Shown: positions 24,570 to 36,059 of the stretch, piece after piece
How the letters are laid out: every line of letters begins with the position of its first letter
Numbering within the stretch: the first letter of the stretch is position 1
DNA from: Seriola aureovittata
Taxonomy: Eukaryota > Chordata > Actinopteri > Carangiformes > Carangidae
Length of the DNA: 64,000 bases
NCBI RefSeq assembly: GCF_021018895.1
Contig: NC_079381.1
Location: forward strand, 7,032,001-7,096,000
Direction of reading: 5' to 3'
The notes under the pieces: model-generated
What the model was told of the DNA's origin: nothing
The model's input: the letters and a program-made list of their open reading frames with translations, nothing else
Databases searched by the model: none
Translations under genes and position numbers: made by a program

Positions 24570-26511
24570 TTTATTTTGAACATTTGAGTTCAATTGTTGA
24601 AGAAATGTATTTCCAAAATCTATTTTGGTGTGTAACACTGAATACAAACATTACTATAAACCACAGTGTGATGGACCGGTTGTTGCCGTTTTTCTGGGCA
24701 AGAAAAGTCTTCTATGCTAATCTACAGATAAGTGGCACCAGGACTTGCCAGCCCCCTTTTGACCACATGGATTTCACAGTTCAGGGTGAACGACTTCAGT
24801 GGGAGCCTGATGATTGAAAAGGCTTTGTGAATCTCTTCAAACCCCACTGGTACCAGGCAGGTCAAACACTGAGAGCAGAATACAGCAGCCTGGAAGAAAA
24901 TACTTGGTTTGCCAGACAAAAATAGTTCTCCTTTACAAGGGCACCCAAGTCTTTTGCTATCCACATTACTCCACCTATGTGAATCTAAAGAGATGTTAGA
25001 CCCACTGGGATCTAAGTAGGGCCTGTTGTATCCTTCCAAGATGTGGGTTACCTATTTCAACAAAATACATTCCCTCCTTCCACCTCCTCTTCAAAGAAGT
25101 TGTGAATTCTTCACCAGCTTCACCTTTGTGGTGAAATTCCAGAGCTTGATGGAAGATGAGTAGAAAGATGATTGTTATGGTGATTCAATGCATTGAAATG
25201 GTTTCACCTAACAAGCTGCACCGCAAATTAGTTACATTGACCAACGTTGTGTGATCATCAATTGAAGTAAGTTTGTAAAGCGCAGGAATATTGCCTCAAG
25301 CCGCAACTGTATTCAAAAAAAAAAAAAAAAAAAATTCCCTTGTTAAGCCCCTCAAAGGGATATTTAAACACAGCTTATGCAATTATCCACTATTTGGTGA
25401 ACACAGATCACAAGACATATCTGAGCTCTTAGACTGTAAGAGGAATCCTTCGGTGCCCTCCCTTTCAGGATAGGAATGATACTCTATTAGCATACCTTTG
25501 AGGGGGAATTATTTTTCTTCTGCTTTTCACGGGGCAACACAACACAAATTTGATGAAATAATACAAGCTCTTTAGAAATGAACGTCCACAGGAGCAATAG
25601 CAGCAGACATAAAACAAACACCCAACAGATGTGCACTACCCAACAGGATGGAAAATTCAAAAAAGACTCCGTAACGGAACAACACCAGCAGCAATATATC
25701 TCTCCCTTAATATATTTCCTCCTCTTTCGTTCATTACAGCCTGCACTCACTCCTGTGCACTGTGTGAGGCACAGTGGCAGAGGGGGCTGCCTCTCTCTTC
25801 CCTCTGACACTCGTCCATTTTTCACACCGGGAGGATCCCTCTGTTTAAGTGAATGTGATGGAGATGGCTGCGGGTCGATTGAAGACACAGCAGGGCCCTC
25901 GAGGTTAAAGTGCCACAATCAATCACGGGATTATGGATCAAAGGGGCCCAGCTGAATTCTGACTCCGGAACGGGGATCAGTGCTGATAAGACCGATATCA
26001 CCCAATACCTTGTTTTTTCAGTCACTCATAAAGGATTGTTTACATGTGCGGCAAACACAGATTACAGGCAGAATCTGAATAGGGAGTGTGGTGTGCCGAG
26101 ATTACAATATTAGCATTTATGCATTACTGCAGAGTAGGCACTCAATCATTTTAGGTATTATGTAAATGAATACTTTGCTCTTGTCTCTCTGCAAAATCTC
26201 TTTGTTTGGTACGCTGCTCTCGTAGAGGGATTGCACACTATTCTTCCGAAAGATTTATCCTCATTTGGTATTTTGATGAAGCGGGTGGAGAGCGCCGTCT
26301 TAACACATCCTTCCAAAATTCAAGTTTTCAACTGGGTTATATTGGGTGACTGCGAAGGTTTCACATTATATTCATCCCAATCAGTTATCTCATATGCAAG
26401 ATATATTTTTTTCCTCTAATTTTATGTGTCACACAGAACATTCTTGCACCTTGGTCATCCAACGCTGTGTCTACAGATGCACTTCAGCTGTGTTTTTCAG
26501 TCACACACACA

Positions 26512-26558
<47 letters not shown>

Positions 26559-28436
26559 TACACAATTGATAGTTTGATTTTAATCGGAATCATAATTGCT
26601 CACATTTCACTCATGCTTTATGTGCATACCTGAAAACTGAAGCTTAAAGTCTATTTTCTTCTGATCCGTGTGTGTAACTACACTGATCGTTTATTGGGTC
26701 GTAACTGTGTCCAAAACATGCCACCTCAGCAATCCTGTTCCTGAACGCACCCAGTGTAAACGCTGGTGACAGGCTGCAGCTGCTGACATACTGCTTTGGC
26801 TGCACGGCTGATGTAGACAAGGTGTGAAAATGAATACCACGTCAGATCTTGAGAACAGGGAATATGTCCCAAAAAAAAGCAAACAAGTTGCAGCATTATC
26901 CCTGGTCTGGATCCCCTCCAGACCTGTTATAATACATCTACTCCTTGAAAATCAGGAATCTATGAATGTGAAAATATATATATATTTTTTAAAGTTTACT
27001 TCACTGAAAAGTCTGTTCTCAGTTTATGTGCGCAGGAAGTTTGAGTTTCCCACATCTCTACATCATCACATTACTAATAAGTGCTTATGTGATTGTTTGA
27101 TGTCACAAATTAACTTGCTTATGTACATGTTAAACTGAGATTGAAGCTTATAAATAGCTCTTTTAAAGGCTACAAGGTTTTTCACAGGGCTGTGGTTTTC
27201 CATATTTGATATTTTGGAGGATTTTCTGTGTGTAAATGAACCAGGACGTGATGATGATGAAACAGATGGATATCAAAACAGGTGAGATTTATCATTGTTC
27301 ACTGTGTGAAGTTGTGTGTTGTGCAACTTTGTTAAATGCCAATTTACTTGTTAGTATGCAGAGGTCCAACTCCCATATTTAGAACTTGTATGCATGCTCT
27401 GATAAATGAAGCCCATGCTCTTATAAGGATCTGGTATTTCTGGCGAATAGGCTTCACACACAGATTAGCATGATTAGCATTACATCTGTTTGCAGTCTTT
27501 TGCCCTGCATAGTACGTACAGTGACGATTGTGTGTGAATGAGTGGAGGGGAGGAAGTCAGCAGTATGCCCGTGGTGTGAGTTTTGCACACTAATAGAGGT
27601 GTCAGTTGAACATTACATTTAGTCTGAGGAAGAGAGAATAAATGGTGGGACTGGGTACACATGAGATACCCTTCCTACATTATTGATTTTTTTATTTTCT
27701 TTACTAGGAAAGAAAATGGACTGGGTCATGTCAGCTCTTTGCTTCACTGACACGCTTTACAAAACTTCTCCAAATTCTTTGCCAGTAAATACTTTGAGAT
27801 CATTGCTGACCAGACAGCGATGTACTCCTGTCAACTTCTCACATGCATCATTAAAACAGCTCTGAAATACAATCATTAATGAAGAGCCAATCATGAGGGT
27901 ATGGTAAAAGACTGGGCTGCTGACTCAATGAATGTAAAAGCAGCAGATGTCATGGCTCTGGAGATCTACTTGCGCATGTGAAGGGGTAAGTGCATGTTGA
28001 TTGAAAGTTTTTAATGGATGAGATAACGTTCCACCTGCTGCTCACATCCAAAAGTTTCAATATGGTGCAACAACTAATTTGCATTTTGAAAAAAATAAAT
28101 AATAAACCCACTGACTTTGTTATGTACTTTTTCACATCACCCAGGCTATTAACTGATCCGAGGGAGACGATGGGTCTCAGAAATCTGTGTATCATTTGGA
28201 AGAGCCATTGGGGGGTTGCAGACTGGAAGAAGTTTGTCACTTCTGTAGAAGAAGAGAAAGCTACAACTTTCATGTTGACAAAGTTAGAACAAACGCTGAT
28301 ACCAGATCCATGTTCAAAAAAAGCTTGACATGGTTTGCTTACGAAGCTGTAAATAAGGTAGTGGAAATAAGATGATAATTTGCCATAGTGGGGTTTGAAT
28401 CTAGGATCCTGTATTTAAACCAAGAAAACCTTATAC
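24570..28436. other. Unassigned non-coding stretch
   Basis: No exon was established. Two opposite, overlapping frames (25487-25918 minus and 25578-25955 plus) cannot both be genes, and neither has a domain. Also present are A20 at 25315-25334 and the CA run at 26502-26556. The part at 25880-26130, relatively rich in GC and in non-repetitive words, could be a conserved element. Confidence 0.35.
26502..26556. repeat. (CA)n microsatellite with one interruption
   Basis: A 55-bp CA run broken once by 'CATACA' at about 26516-26521. Confidence 0.97.
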
Positions 28437-28971
28437 CAGGGGTTGGCAAGTAAGTTCAGCCTCAGGTCAGTTTTTTCTAAAACATTAGATCACGGGCCAG
28501 AACATAATCAAAGGCTGATTTAAAAAAATTGATTGATAAAAATTAAACTGGGATTTGTTATGTCACTGTTTACATGTATGGCGGTGTGGCTCAGATATTG
28601 TTCTATACGTTGGACTGATTTACTTTGTTATTTTTTTTATATCACATATCCTATATCCGCTTTTTCAGAGGTCTGTCAGGCTAGCAACAGAAACACTGGA
28701 AAATCCTGTCAGAACTTTTCAGAATAAAAGCTTACAATCGTTTGAAATAAAGCAAATAAAGCTCATGCTTTCATTTGTGTGGGGGTGTTATTCATTCTCA
28801 ACATATGTAAAATTATAACAAACATGGTGAGGTGACGGTTGATTCTCTATTCGGACATTATAGCTAAACGTGGGAGTGTCAGTCTGATATTGTAAGATTA
28901 ATAAAAATCTGATTATCAAAATAATCTGGCAGGCCAGTTTAGGCCCGTGGGCCGCCAGTTGCTGACCGCTG
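28437..28971. mobile_element. Non-autonomous hAT-like element
   Basis: A 535-bp element whose left end 'CAGGGGTTGGCAA' pairs with the reverse complement of the right end, 'CAGCGGTCAGCAA' (10 of 13 bases). 'CAGGGG..GGCAA' is the typical vertebrate hAT terminus. The subterminal text 'CGGGCCAGA' (left) and 'GGCCCGTGGGCCGCCAGTTG' (right) also fits. The adjoining octamers CCTTATAC (28429-28436) and CCCTTTAC (28972-28979) agree at 6 of 8 positions and are read as a decayed 8-bp target duplication. The internal frames (28533-28727, 28555-28818) have no transposase motif, so any mobilisation would have needed an enzyme made elsewhere. Confidence 0.7.
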
Positions 28972-31900
28972 CCCTTTACTGTACAGCCTTAGACAGTGAG
29001 GGACGTCCAGTCAGGCAAGCCCTAAACACCTGTTTCCTCTGGCTGTAAATTCCTCCACCATCAACTTGGTTTTACAGTTTTTCATGTTGGCACTAGAGGT
29101 TATCAAAAGCATAAGGATTAATCCTTTGAGGACCATGGAAATCTGCGCCATGTGTCATATAGGTTTAATTTTTTACAGCGTACTATTTTTCACCTTCTAC
29201 GTTGTTAAAATGTATTATGTGACACTTCAATCACTCATATAGGAAAATTGTAGATGGATGCAAAAAATTACATTTCATTGCCAGAAATGGCAGCCATCTT
29301 GGAAATGGCTAACATGTATTATCAAAGAGTAACACCTAAGGAGGATTTGTGCCATGTTTAGTTCTTGTATCCACATTTGAAAGATGTCGTACGTATCAAA
29401 CCACAATCTAGCCCAGTAAAAGGCAACCATTTAAAGCTTCAGTCAGGCCAAGATGTGTTCACAGTATCCAATATGCGTCATGTTTGACATGCAGACTGGG
29501 GTCCACACCATTAGTATTTTTTACCAATGGCAAAACATCAGTCTTAAATGTATACACTTTGTGTGTCTGCTGTGTTGGCCCATATTTTTATTAGCGATAC
29601 AAAGCATTGGGTTGGTTGCCTACTGTTTGCAAGAAAAGCAGCTGTGAGGCTTATATATGTAAAATCGGGGCATTTGTGACAGACGCACAGTTGCACACTT
29701 TGATTGCAAGTGTGAACTTGAGATTAGACACTATATTGGAAAAAAAGATTCTTTTTCTTGTTGCTGTATTCAGTGAGGAGTTCTTTTTTCTTCTTTTCCT
29801 TTTCATTTATTTCATTTCAGATATTATGCAGATGAGACTTGAATCCACAATTTCAGACTTGAGTGTGGACAGTCAACATTTTTTTTTTCTTTGGAGCGTT
29901 GATTCTTTTATAGCTTTTCACTTCAGTTATGTTACTGGCTTTGACAATTTATTAATTATTAATTGTCATTACTGTGTGTTGTAATTCATGCATAGTGACA
30001 AATTAAGTTCAGGTGTTTGGTTAAACATGTGTCACCTCAGGACAGAGATATAAGCCATTCGAGTAGGCCTGGCTCTTTTCTTTCATTTTTTAGTTTTCAT
30101 TGTAATTTTAAAAATATTTGCCGTTAAAAAAAAAAAAAAAAAAAAAAAAAAGTCTTAAATTTGACAGAGAAAGGCTCAAATGTATCCGATTAACTGCCTG
30201 GTTAAGGTAAACATAACATCTTAGAGCCAAAGAGATTTAGCTTCATCAGCACACCAATCCATGACTGTTTTGAATGGCTCAGTTTACAGCTATTAATCCC
30301 CTTCCTGTCTCGTGGGCGGTGGTACGACCGTCTCACCAGCTCTTAAGCTCACTGTATGGCACAACGAACTGCTTCCACATGGGTGAACAGCTGATAGTCC
30401 CCGAATGAAAGGTTTATAGAGTCATTAGTACGGTTTTCATATGTCTGTGCCACTTTTAATTACTTCACAGCTAATAGTCTTGTCCACTGTGGAGGAGGCA
30501 GGGAGGAAGACGAACAAGATGTCCTTTAATTAATATTTGGAGGTGCCCTACCTCTTTTCCCATTCTGCTGGCGTGGAGAGCAGTACAGGACATTTGGCTG
30601 TTCACGCAGCAGGATGAGGGTTCATATTTGTATTATTGGATGTTTTACAATCTGATAAGGCTAACAAAATGCCATATTGCCATGGCTGTTAAGGGCTGCT
30701 GTTATTGTCATGATTGTACGTTTTGTTTTCAACCAAATGAGCTGAAGTAGTATTATCCACATTGAGAGTATAATATAAATGAGAAAACACAAAAAGGGTC
30801 CCCGTTCAGTGTGTAAATTATGATGAGCTTATCTATGCAGCTTAATGAACTGCACACACACTGACATTCTGGAGGCCATTTTCAGCCAATTAACAGAGAA
30901 TCAGCTCAGAGCAGAATAGAAAACAACCCGCTGCATCCAGAGAAAAATACTGCACCGTCCCAAAACTGGAGCAGATAACCCACCCCATTATTTACCTCCC
31001 GGTTAATATGAAAACGTTGGCAGAACGGCATTTTCTTTTTCATTTAAGAAATTTCTCACATACACTACAGTACCCAGTGATGGCATTAACTGCTTGCTTG
31101 CTCTCATCATCAAATCTTAATATATCAAATAGCAGTATAAGTATAATTCTGCAGCACACAGCGTACTCTATTAACTACATAGTTGTGATATCAGGGATGG
31201 CCCAAATCCCTCAAGTTGTCCCAGAAGAAACCAGCACTGAGCCACATGAATCAAAATTTATGTTGTAATTTCACTGGTAGCTGATTCTGTATTCATACTA
31301 CATGGCATGCACCCATGAGGGAAATGTCAGCCCAAGTAAGCACCATCAAGAATATGTTGTTCAATTTAGTAAATGCTATCAGTGCACATTTTCACAGCAC
31401 ACAGTTTTGTTTCTTCAACCTCTGAACTAATTAAGACAGAGCAGGGGAATATTCCCTTTCATTTACTGAATTAACTAGAGCCCATATCAACTAAATGATT
31501 ATGTAGTTACTAAAGCTTTTGTTTTCAAAATATTCTAGGGTGCTAACCAGCTGAAAAATTGCCTTGACACACAGTTTGGATGGAACTGATTTTTCACATT
31601 TTAAGCAAAGTTATTTGTATTAAAACGTGTCAAGTGTGAAGTATTATGTGGAAAACGACTTGCTCAGTGGGATTTATTAAAACAAGAATGTATTATGCGT
31701 GCAGTTGTTAATGCCTTCAGAAAACACATCTTAATTCTCCACTTGTTCGAAATTAGTGAATTGTTGTGTGACACTGCACAGCATTGCAGCGGATATTGAG
31801 GAACGCGTATGACTGAAGCAAACAGAGAAATGAGGACAAGCAGGAAGAGTGAAATGAAGACAATGGTGCCCAGTAAGAAATACTGGCAAAAAAAATGAAC

Positions 31901-32074
31901 AAACAACTTGTTTGGGTTAATTAATTCTTAGACACTTTTTGTTTTTCTGTTTTAAATGAAGAAAACTTTTTAGTGACAAGGTGGCATTGAAAGTTCACTT
32001 GCATGAATTACCATTACTTGAATATTTGTATATGCATTCATGCATTCAGAACATTTCTCCTATCTCCACACAGC
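28972..32074. other. Unassigned non-coding stretch
   Basis: Contains A26 at 30126-30151. Around 29280-29310 'CCAGAAATGGCAGCCATCTT' resembles a known fish repeat word but is isolated. 30470-30990 has balanced, non-repetitive sequence including 'TTTAATTAATATTTG' and could be a conserved element. No exon seen. Confidence 0.35.
30126..30151. repeat. A26 homopolymer
   Basis: Twenty-six consecutive adenines. Confidence 0.95.
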
Positions 32075-32975
32075 GTCTCTGGAGCTCAGCCAGTGACCAT
32101 GATGTTCTTTGTGCCTATTGAATCAAGGTCCTTTCCCTGATTGTTCAGTTTAGTCAGGTGGCCATCTTGAGGAGGAGTACTGGTTGTTCCAAACTTCTTC
32201 CATTTAAGAATTATGGAGGCCGCTGTGCTCTTGGGAACTTTCAATGGAGATAAATTTATTTTCTGTAGCCTCGACATAATTCCGTCACTGCAGCTCTGTT
32301 GGGCAGTTTCTTCCTCCTAATGGCTTGGTTTTTGTGCTCTGATATGCATTGTCAGCTTTAATCAAATAAACTACAACATTGGAATAGGGTGTGTCCATCA
32401 GCAGGGAGGTATCTTTTGCAGTGTCTCTGAGTGAGTGGTGAGGAGTGTGTGTATGAGTGTGACACACAGCATACAGAACAAAAGACAGGGTCAATCGGCA
32501 GGCCAGACTGAGAGGAAGTTGCAGGGTCTGCTTTATAGCCTCCTGAGCCCAGCCTGCTCAGGTGTGTTGCATCCCTGACAGGTTCACAGCTCCACCCATC
32601 AATTCCCTGAAACAAAGAGAGAGCCAGCCAAAACAGAGGGACAAGATTTATCTACCCCTGAGTCTGTCACAATAGACAGGTGTGTGCTGTTCCAAATCAC
32701 ATCCAATCAGCTGAATTTACCACAGGTGGACTCCAATCAAGGTGTGGCAACAGCTCAGAGATGATCAAGAGAAATGGGAGGCACCTGAGCTAAATGTCAG
32801 GTATCATATTTCAGTTCTTCCTTTTTACTAAATTTGCAAAAAAATAAAAAATAAAATAAAAAAACAAACAAAAAAAACTACCTTTGTCATTATGAGGTAT
32901 TGGGTGGAGATTTAACTGATTTTAGCATAAGGCTAAAACACAACAAAATGTTAAAAAGACTTTCTGAATACACTG
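32075..32975 (-). mobile_element. Tc1-like transposon fragment, 5' part, with an internal insert
   Basis: On the minus strand the element begins at a Tc1 terminal repeat ('CTTTCTGAATACACTG' on the plus strand, ending 32975) next to TA at 32976-32977. It continues through the leader ('TACCACAGGTGGACTCCAAT', 32719-32738) into the first part of the transposase. The frame at 32086-32277 has 'LKVPKSTAASIILKWKKFG', the paired-like DNA-binding region of Tc1 transposases. The catalytic domain and the far terminal repeat are missing. The leader is interrupted by about 300 bp of foreign sequence (32364-32665). In kind and truncation it resembles the copy at 15.4-16.0 kb. Confidence 0.82.
32364..32665. 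mobile_element. Insertion of unknown class inside the Tc1 leader
   Basis: The Tc1 leader reads normally to about 32363 ('TTGTCAGCTTT') and resumes near 32666 ('ATAGACAGGTGTGTG'). Between them are about 300 bp absent from other Tc1 leaders I know. On the minus strand it contains TATAAAG (32532-32538) in a GC-richer setting, which suggests a solo LTR. I could not find matching target duplications or clear TG/CA ends, so the class is open. Overlapping minus frames (32285-32494, 32358-32615) have no domain. Confidence 0.4.
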
Positions 32976-32981
32976 TACCCT

Positions 32982-33070
32982 GTATAATACTATACTACTA
33001 TTTAAGGTAAACACAAGAAACTTGTTCTGTAGCACAAGTTTCTTGTATTTACCTTAAATGTAGTATTATA
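32982..33070. repeat. Long inverted repeat (hairpin)
   Basis: Core arms 33000-33025 and 33034-33059 (26 nt each) match with a single mismatch around an 8-nt loop. Outer arms continue the pairing to about 32983 and 33070, with a 6-nt indel. It begins four bases after the TA next to the Tc1 terminal repeat. It could be the fused ends of a small MITE or a head-to-head duplication. No coding role is likely. Confidence 0.85.
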
Positions 33071-33239
33071 AAAGACTGAAAGCAGATTGAAAATCGCAAT
33101 CTCTTTTCACTTAAACCTGAAAATAGTGGTGAAATTGAAAAAAAACAAGAAATTATGTCATGTAAAATGAAGAGGGAAAATTCAAGATTATGCACTATTT
33201 GTAGATCATCAATCAGATTTAAGGAAATCTGGGGCACTT

Positions 33240-34660
33240 ACCAACTAAACTCCATTGAAGCATGCGTTCAGATGACACTCAGGTGGATTTGATGTACTCA
33301 TCACAGGCTTGTTCAAGCATTTCAACTTGCAGTCGGTGTTCACCTGTTATAAATAGGCCTGTGCCTCAAGTTTCCAGCAGATCATTGCTTTCTAAGCAGC
33401 ATTATGATAGTCAGAAAAATGGCATCAGAATTAGGTGAAAGTGTCTTAAGTCAAATTGTTACTCTAAGCAAAGACAGGCTTTGTAAGCATCAAAGCATGA
33501 CTAGTCTGACAGGTTTCTAAGAGGGCAGAGCATGGAACTCAAACACTGTGTAGAAACTTTATCAAGTAGACCAAAAGCGACCGCACCATCAAATCAATAC
33601 ATCAAGATTAGTTCCCTGAAAGATAGAAAAGCAACCTCAGCACAGATACAGAATTTGCTAAATAATGAACACAAAACTCCAATCAGCAAAAGAACTTTCA
33701 AAAGAAGGCTGTCTTTAGTGTCTCAGAGGATGAGTGGCACTTTCTAAACCACTTCTCAAGAGAGGAAACAAGGCCATCTGCCTGTGGTGGGCTAAGAAAT
33801 ACCAGTATTTTCTCAGTGGGCGACTGGAAAAAAAAAACTCTTATTTATTGATGAATTCCAAGTTTGAGATTCATGGCAATAACAGAAGGATGTATGTAAG
33901 GAGAGGAGCAGGAGAGAGAATGATACCGCAGTGTATCAAATCGTTAGTGAAACACGGTGGTGGGATAATTCAAGCCTGGGGGTGTTTTGCCTCACTCTGG
34001 AATTAGGCATCTGTAAGGAATTGACTACGCCTTGACCAAGGAGAGGAACCGCTCCATTCTTCAGAGACACGCTACACCCTCTGGTTTGCATCTTTGTAGA
34101 GGAGGACTCATAGTTTCAGCAGGATACTGACACCAAACACCTCAAAGCCTTGCAAGAACTACTTGAAGACCAAAGAATTTCCTCCTACAGTCACCTCAAC
34201 CCCATTAAACATTTATGGGGGGCGCTAGTAGACTGAGAAATCTCTGTAGCTACGTTTCTATTGCGGTTTTACGCAAAATAGAAAAAGAAAAGTCGACAAT
34301 ACACGACTGCGAATGGTCTATGTTTCCATTGAGGGATTAATAAAGCTGGGTTTTCTCCTCTTGCGATGTCATTCAAATTAAGGGGGGCGAAGGATTTCCA
34401 GCATCTGTCTAATTGTTAGGACGATTGCATCCACTGCAGTAGCAGTTTTCGTATTTAATCAAAGGAAACAAGGGCATCGGTGCACGTGCTGACGGAAAGG
34501 CAAACAACCTTATACGTAGATAAGATAATAATATATTTTGGGAAATAATAGCCTGCGATGTGTTTGGATGTCATGTTAAACAGGTGAATGGAAACGTGGC
34601 TAATGACGTCACGAGAAGCTCTTTGGAGCAATGTCAAATCGTGCTGTATCGTGATATATG
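33240..34660 (+). mobile_element. Tc1-like transposon with degenerate transposase, split by a MITE
   Basis: Transposase coding runs left to right from about ATG 33421 in several frames. 33532-33747 covers the second DNA-binding part ('ISSLKDRKATSAQIQNLL', 'TPISKRTFKRRL'). 33734-34006 gives 'WAKKYQYFLS' and 'SLVKHGGGIIQAWGCFA', the block between the first and second catalytic residues. 'SHLNPIKHLWGALVD' (about 34190-34233) marks the third catalytic region, with K in place of the usual E in 'PIEHLW'. Reading then meets a stop and a nested element at 34249-34600. After it the same frame continues as 'MTSREALWSNVKSC', a plausible transposase C-terminus. Frameshifts, stops and the altered catalytic position make it inactive. 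Ends were not identified. The subfamily differs from the neighbouring minus-strand copy. Confidence 0.82.
34249..34600. mobile_element. MITE nested in the Tc1 transposase, TA target duplication
   Basis: A 352-bp element with terminal inverted repeats: left 'GCTACGTTTCTATT', right reverse complement 'GCCACGTTTCCATT' (12 of 14). It has TA on both sides (34247-34248, 34601-34602). An internal copy of the end motif, 'CTATGTTTCCATTGAGG', lies near 34319. Removing the element and one TA rejoins the transposase in a single frame. No protein is encoded; 34455-34757 minus is a chance frame. A TA duplication fits mobilisation by a Tc1/mariner- or ISL2EU-like enzyme; the superfamily is not settled. Confidence 0.75.
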
Positions 34661-35574
34661 TAATGCCAACCTGACATTTCACTTCATTACATGAGCCCTT
34701 GTATATATTACTTCCATACATCTGTTGCCTGAACCACTCCTCTCTGTAACTGTCCATTCACAGTCGTACTGTGCTGTTTCTGTAGTTCCCACAACACAAC
34801 CACACTGACACCGTTTCTCTCTAGCTGATCGTATCTTGTCAATTTCAGGAACCACATTCTCCTAGGTTATCTTTAATTCATATCATATCAATAATTTAAG
34901 CCCATAAAGTTAATAAAGTTCAGAACCAGGACTTCCAGTATTTGGATCATGCCCGTGAAAGATAAGGTGTGCCAGATTAAGTATGCTGCAGCCATTATTT
35001 CATGTGAGAGACACATTTAATCAACATTTTAATAAAAGTAAGTGTCAGATGGGACTTGGTGTCAGCACATACCCAATATTTAAGTGTGTGGCTCAGGAAT
35101 GTGGCCAAAAATAAAAAGACTTGACTGGGACGCCCCCTAATTATTGTAATTAATAACAATCAGATATCCCTATATTCAGACCCTTCATTCTGCACTTTAT
35201 AGAAGCTCATAAATTGATTCAAGTGCTCTTGATGTTGTTGCCAGCTTTATACACTTGGATATTGGCAGTTATTCCATTATTTTTCTTTTTTTTTCTTTTC
35301 TGAAATCCTCTTATGCTCGATCAGACTGAAAGGGAGCGTCCATAAACAGAACATCAGGTCTCACATGTTTCATATAGGTCTTTAACTGAAAGTCAAGGAC
35401 AGTCAAGAGACTCATTCCAGCACCACGCAGAGATTGTCTTATACTGAAAAGGGTCAATCTTTGTCAAACATCTTTCACTCTGCTCATCATTCCTTTAATC
35501 TCAAATGCTCTTTTGACCTCCTTGCATGGTGCTGCCACTACACAGCGTCATTGAAGACATGACATGAAGTATAA
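34661..35574. other. Unassigned non-coding stretch
   Basis: AT-rich. May include the unseen 3' end of the preceding Tc1 element. No exon recognised. Confidence 0.4.
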
Positions 35575-35890
35575 GTGCTACCTGTTTGTGTGCCAGATGT
35601 AGTGTTTGGCATTCAGGCCAAAGAATTCCTTCTTGTTTTTTTTGTCTCAGAAGACCAGATAATGCTTATTCCTCATGCTGTTGGAGTCCTTTAGCTGCCA
35701 TTTGGCAAACTCTAGCTCAAGCTGTCATGTGCCATTTATTCAACACTGGTTTCTAGACACTGTACTATAAGGGCATGATGGATGGAGGGCTGCAGAAAGG
35801 GCTGTCCTGTAAGGCTCTGCTGTCTCTGACGCTGGTCCATTGGGCTTTCAGTTATGTTTTTTTCCAAGGCCCTCCATGTGCAGTTAATGA
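35575..35890 (-). mobile_element. Tc1-like transposase fragment, catalytic core start
   Basis: Translated on the minus strand this gives 'SAALHH', then 'LEFAKWQLKDSNSMRNKH', then 'EFFGLNAKHYIWHTN' (plus-strand 35580-35640). These are the segments around the first catalytic aspartate of Tc1 transposases (canonical 'ILWSDETK.ELFGLN'). Here the aspartate region reads 'LVF*D', with a stop. Neither DNA-binding domain nor terminal repeats are present. It could be part of another copy in the 32-36 kb cluster, but its orientation is opposite to the 33.2-34.7 kb element. Confidence 0.75.
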
Positions 35891-36059
35891 CAAATATCTG
35901 CATACATTTCTTTAGTGAAAAGGTTTGTGAGCTTCACTTCTCTGTGGTTTGGCTCAGCACCAAATAAGAGGATGTGGATAAAGTGCAGTATATAATCAAA
36001 TATACATGCCACAAATATACTCACATTCATTGCAGAGATTGATCTAAAGAAGTTGGATA

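Noticed and set aside
24570..25160. Patchy frames suggesting a decayed protein next to the 24.4 kb MITE
   Set aside because: Frequent stops, and no segment matched a family I could name with confidence.
25487..25955. Two opposite frames of 143 and 125 codons
   Set aside because: Mutually overlapping on opposite strands, with no domain or coding signature.
28389..28410. tRNA B-box-like GGTTTGAATCT
   Set aside because: No A-box at the right distance and no cloverleaf could be formed. Treated as chance.
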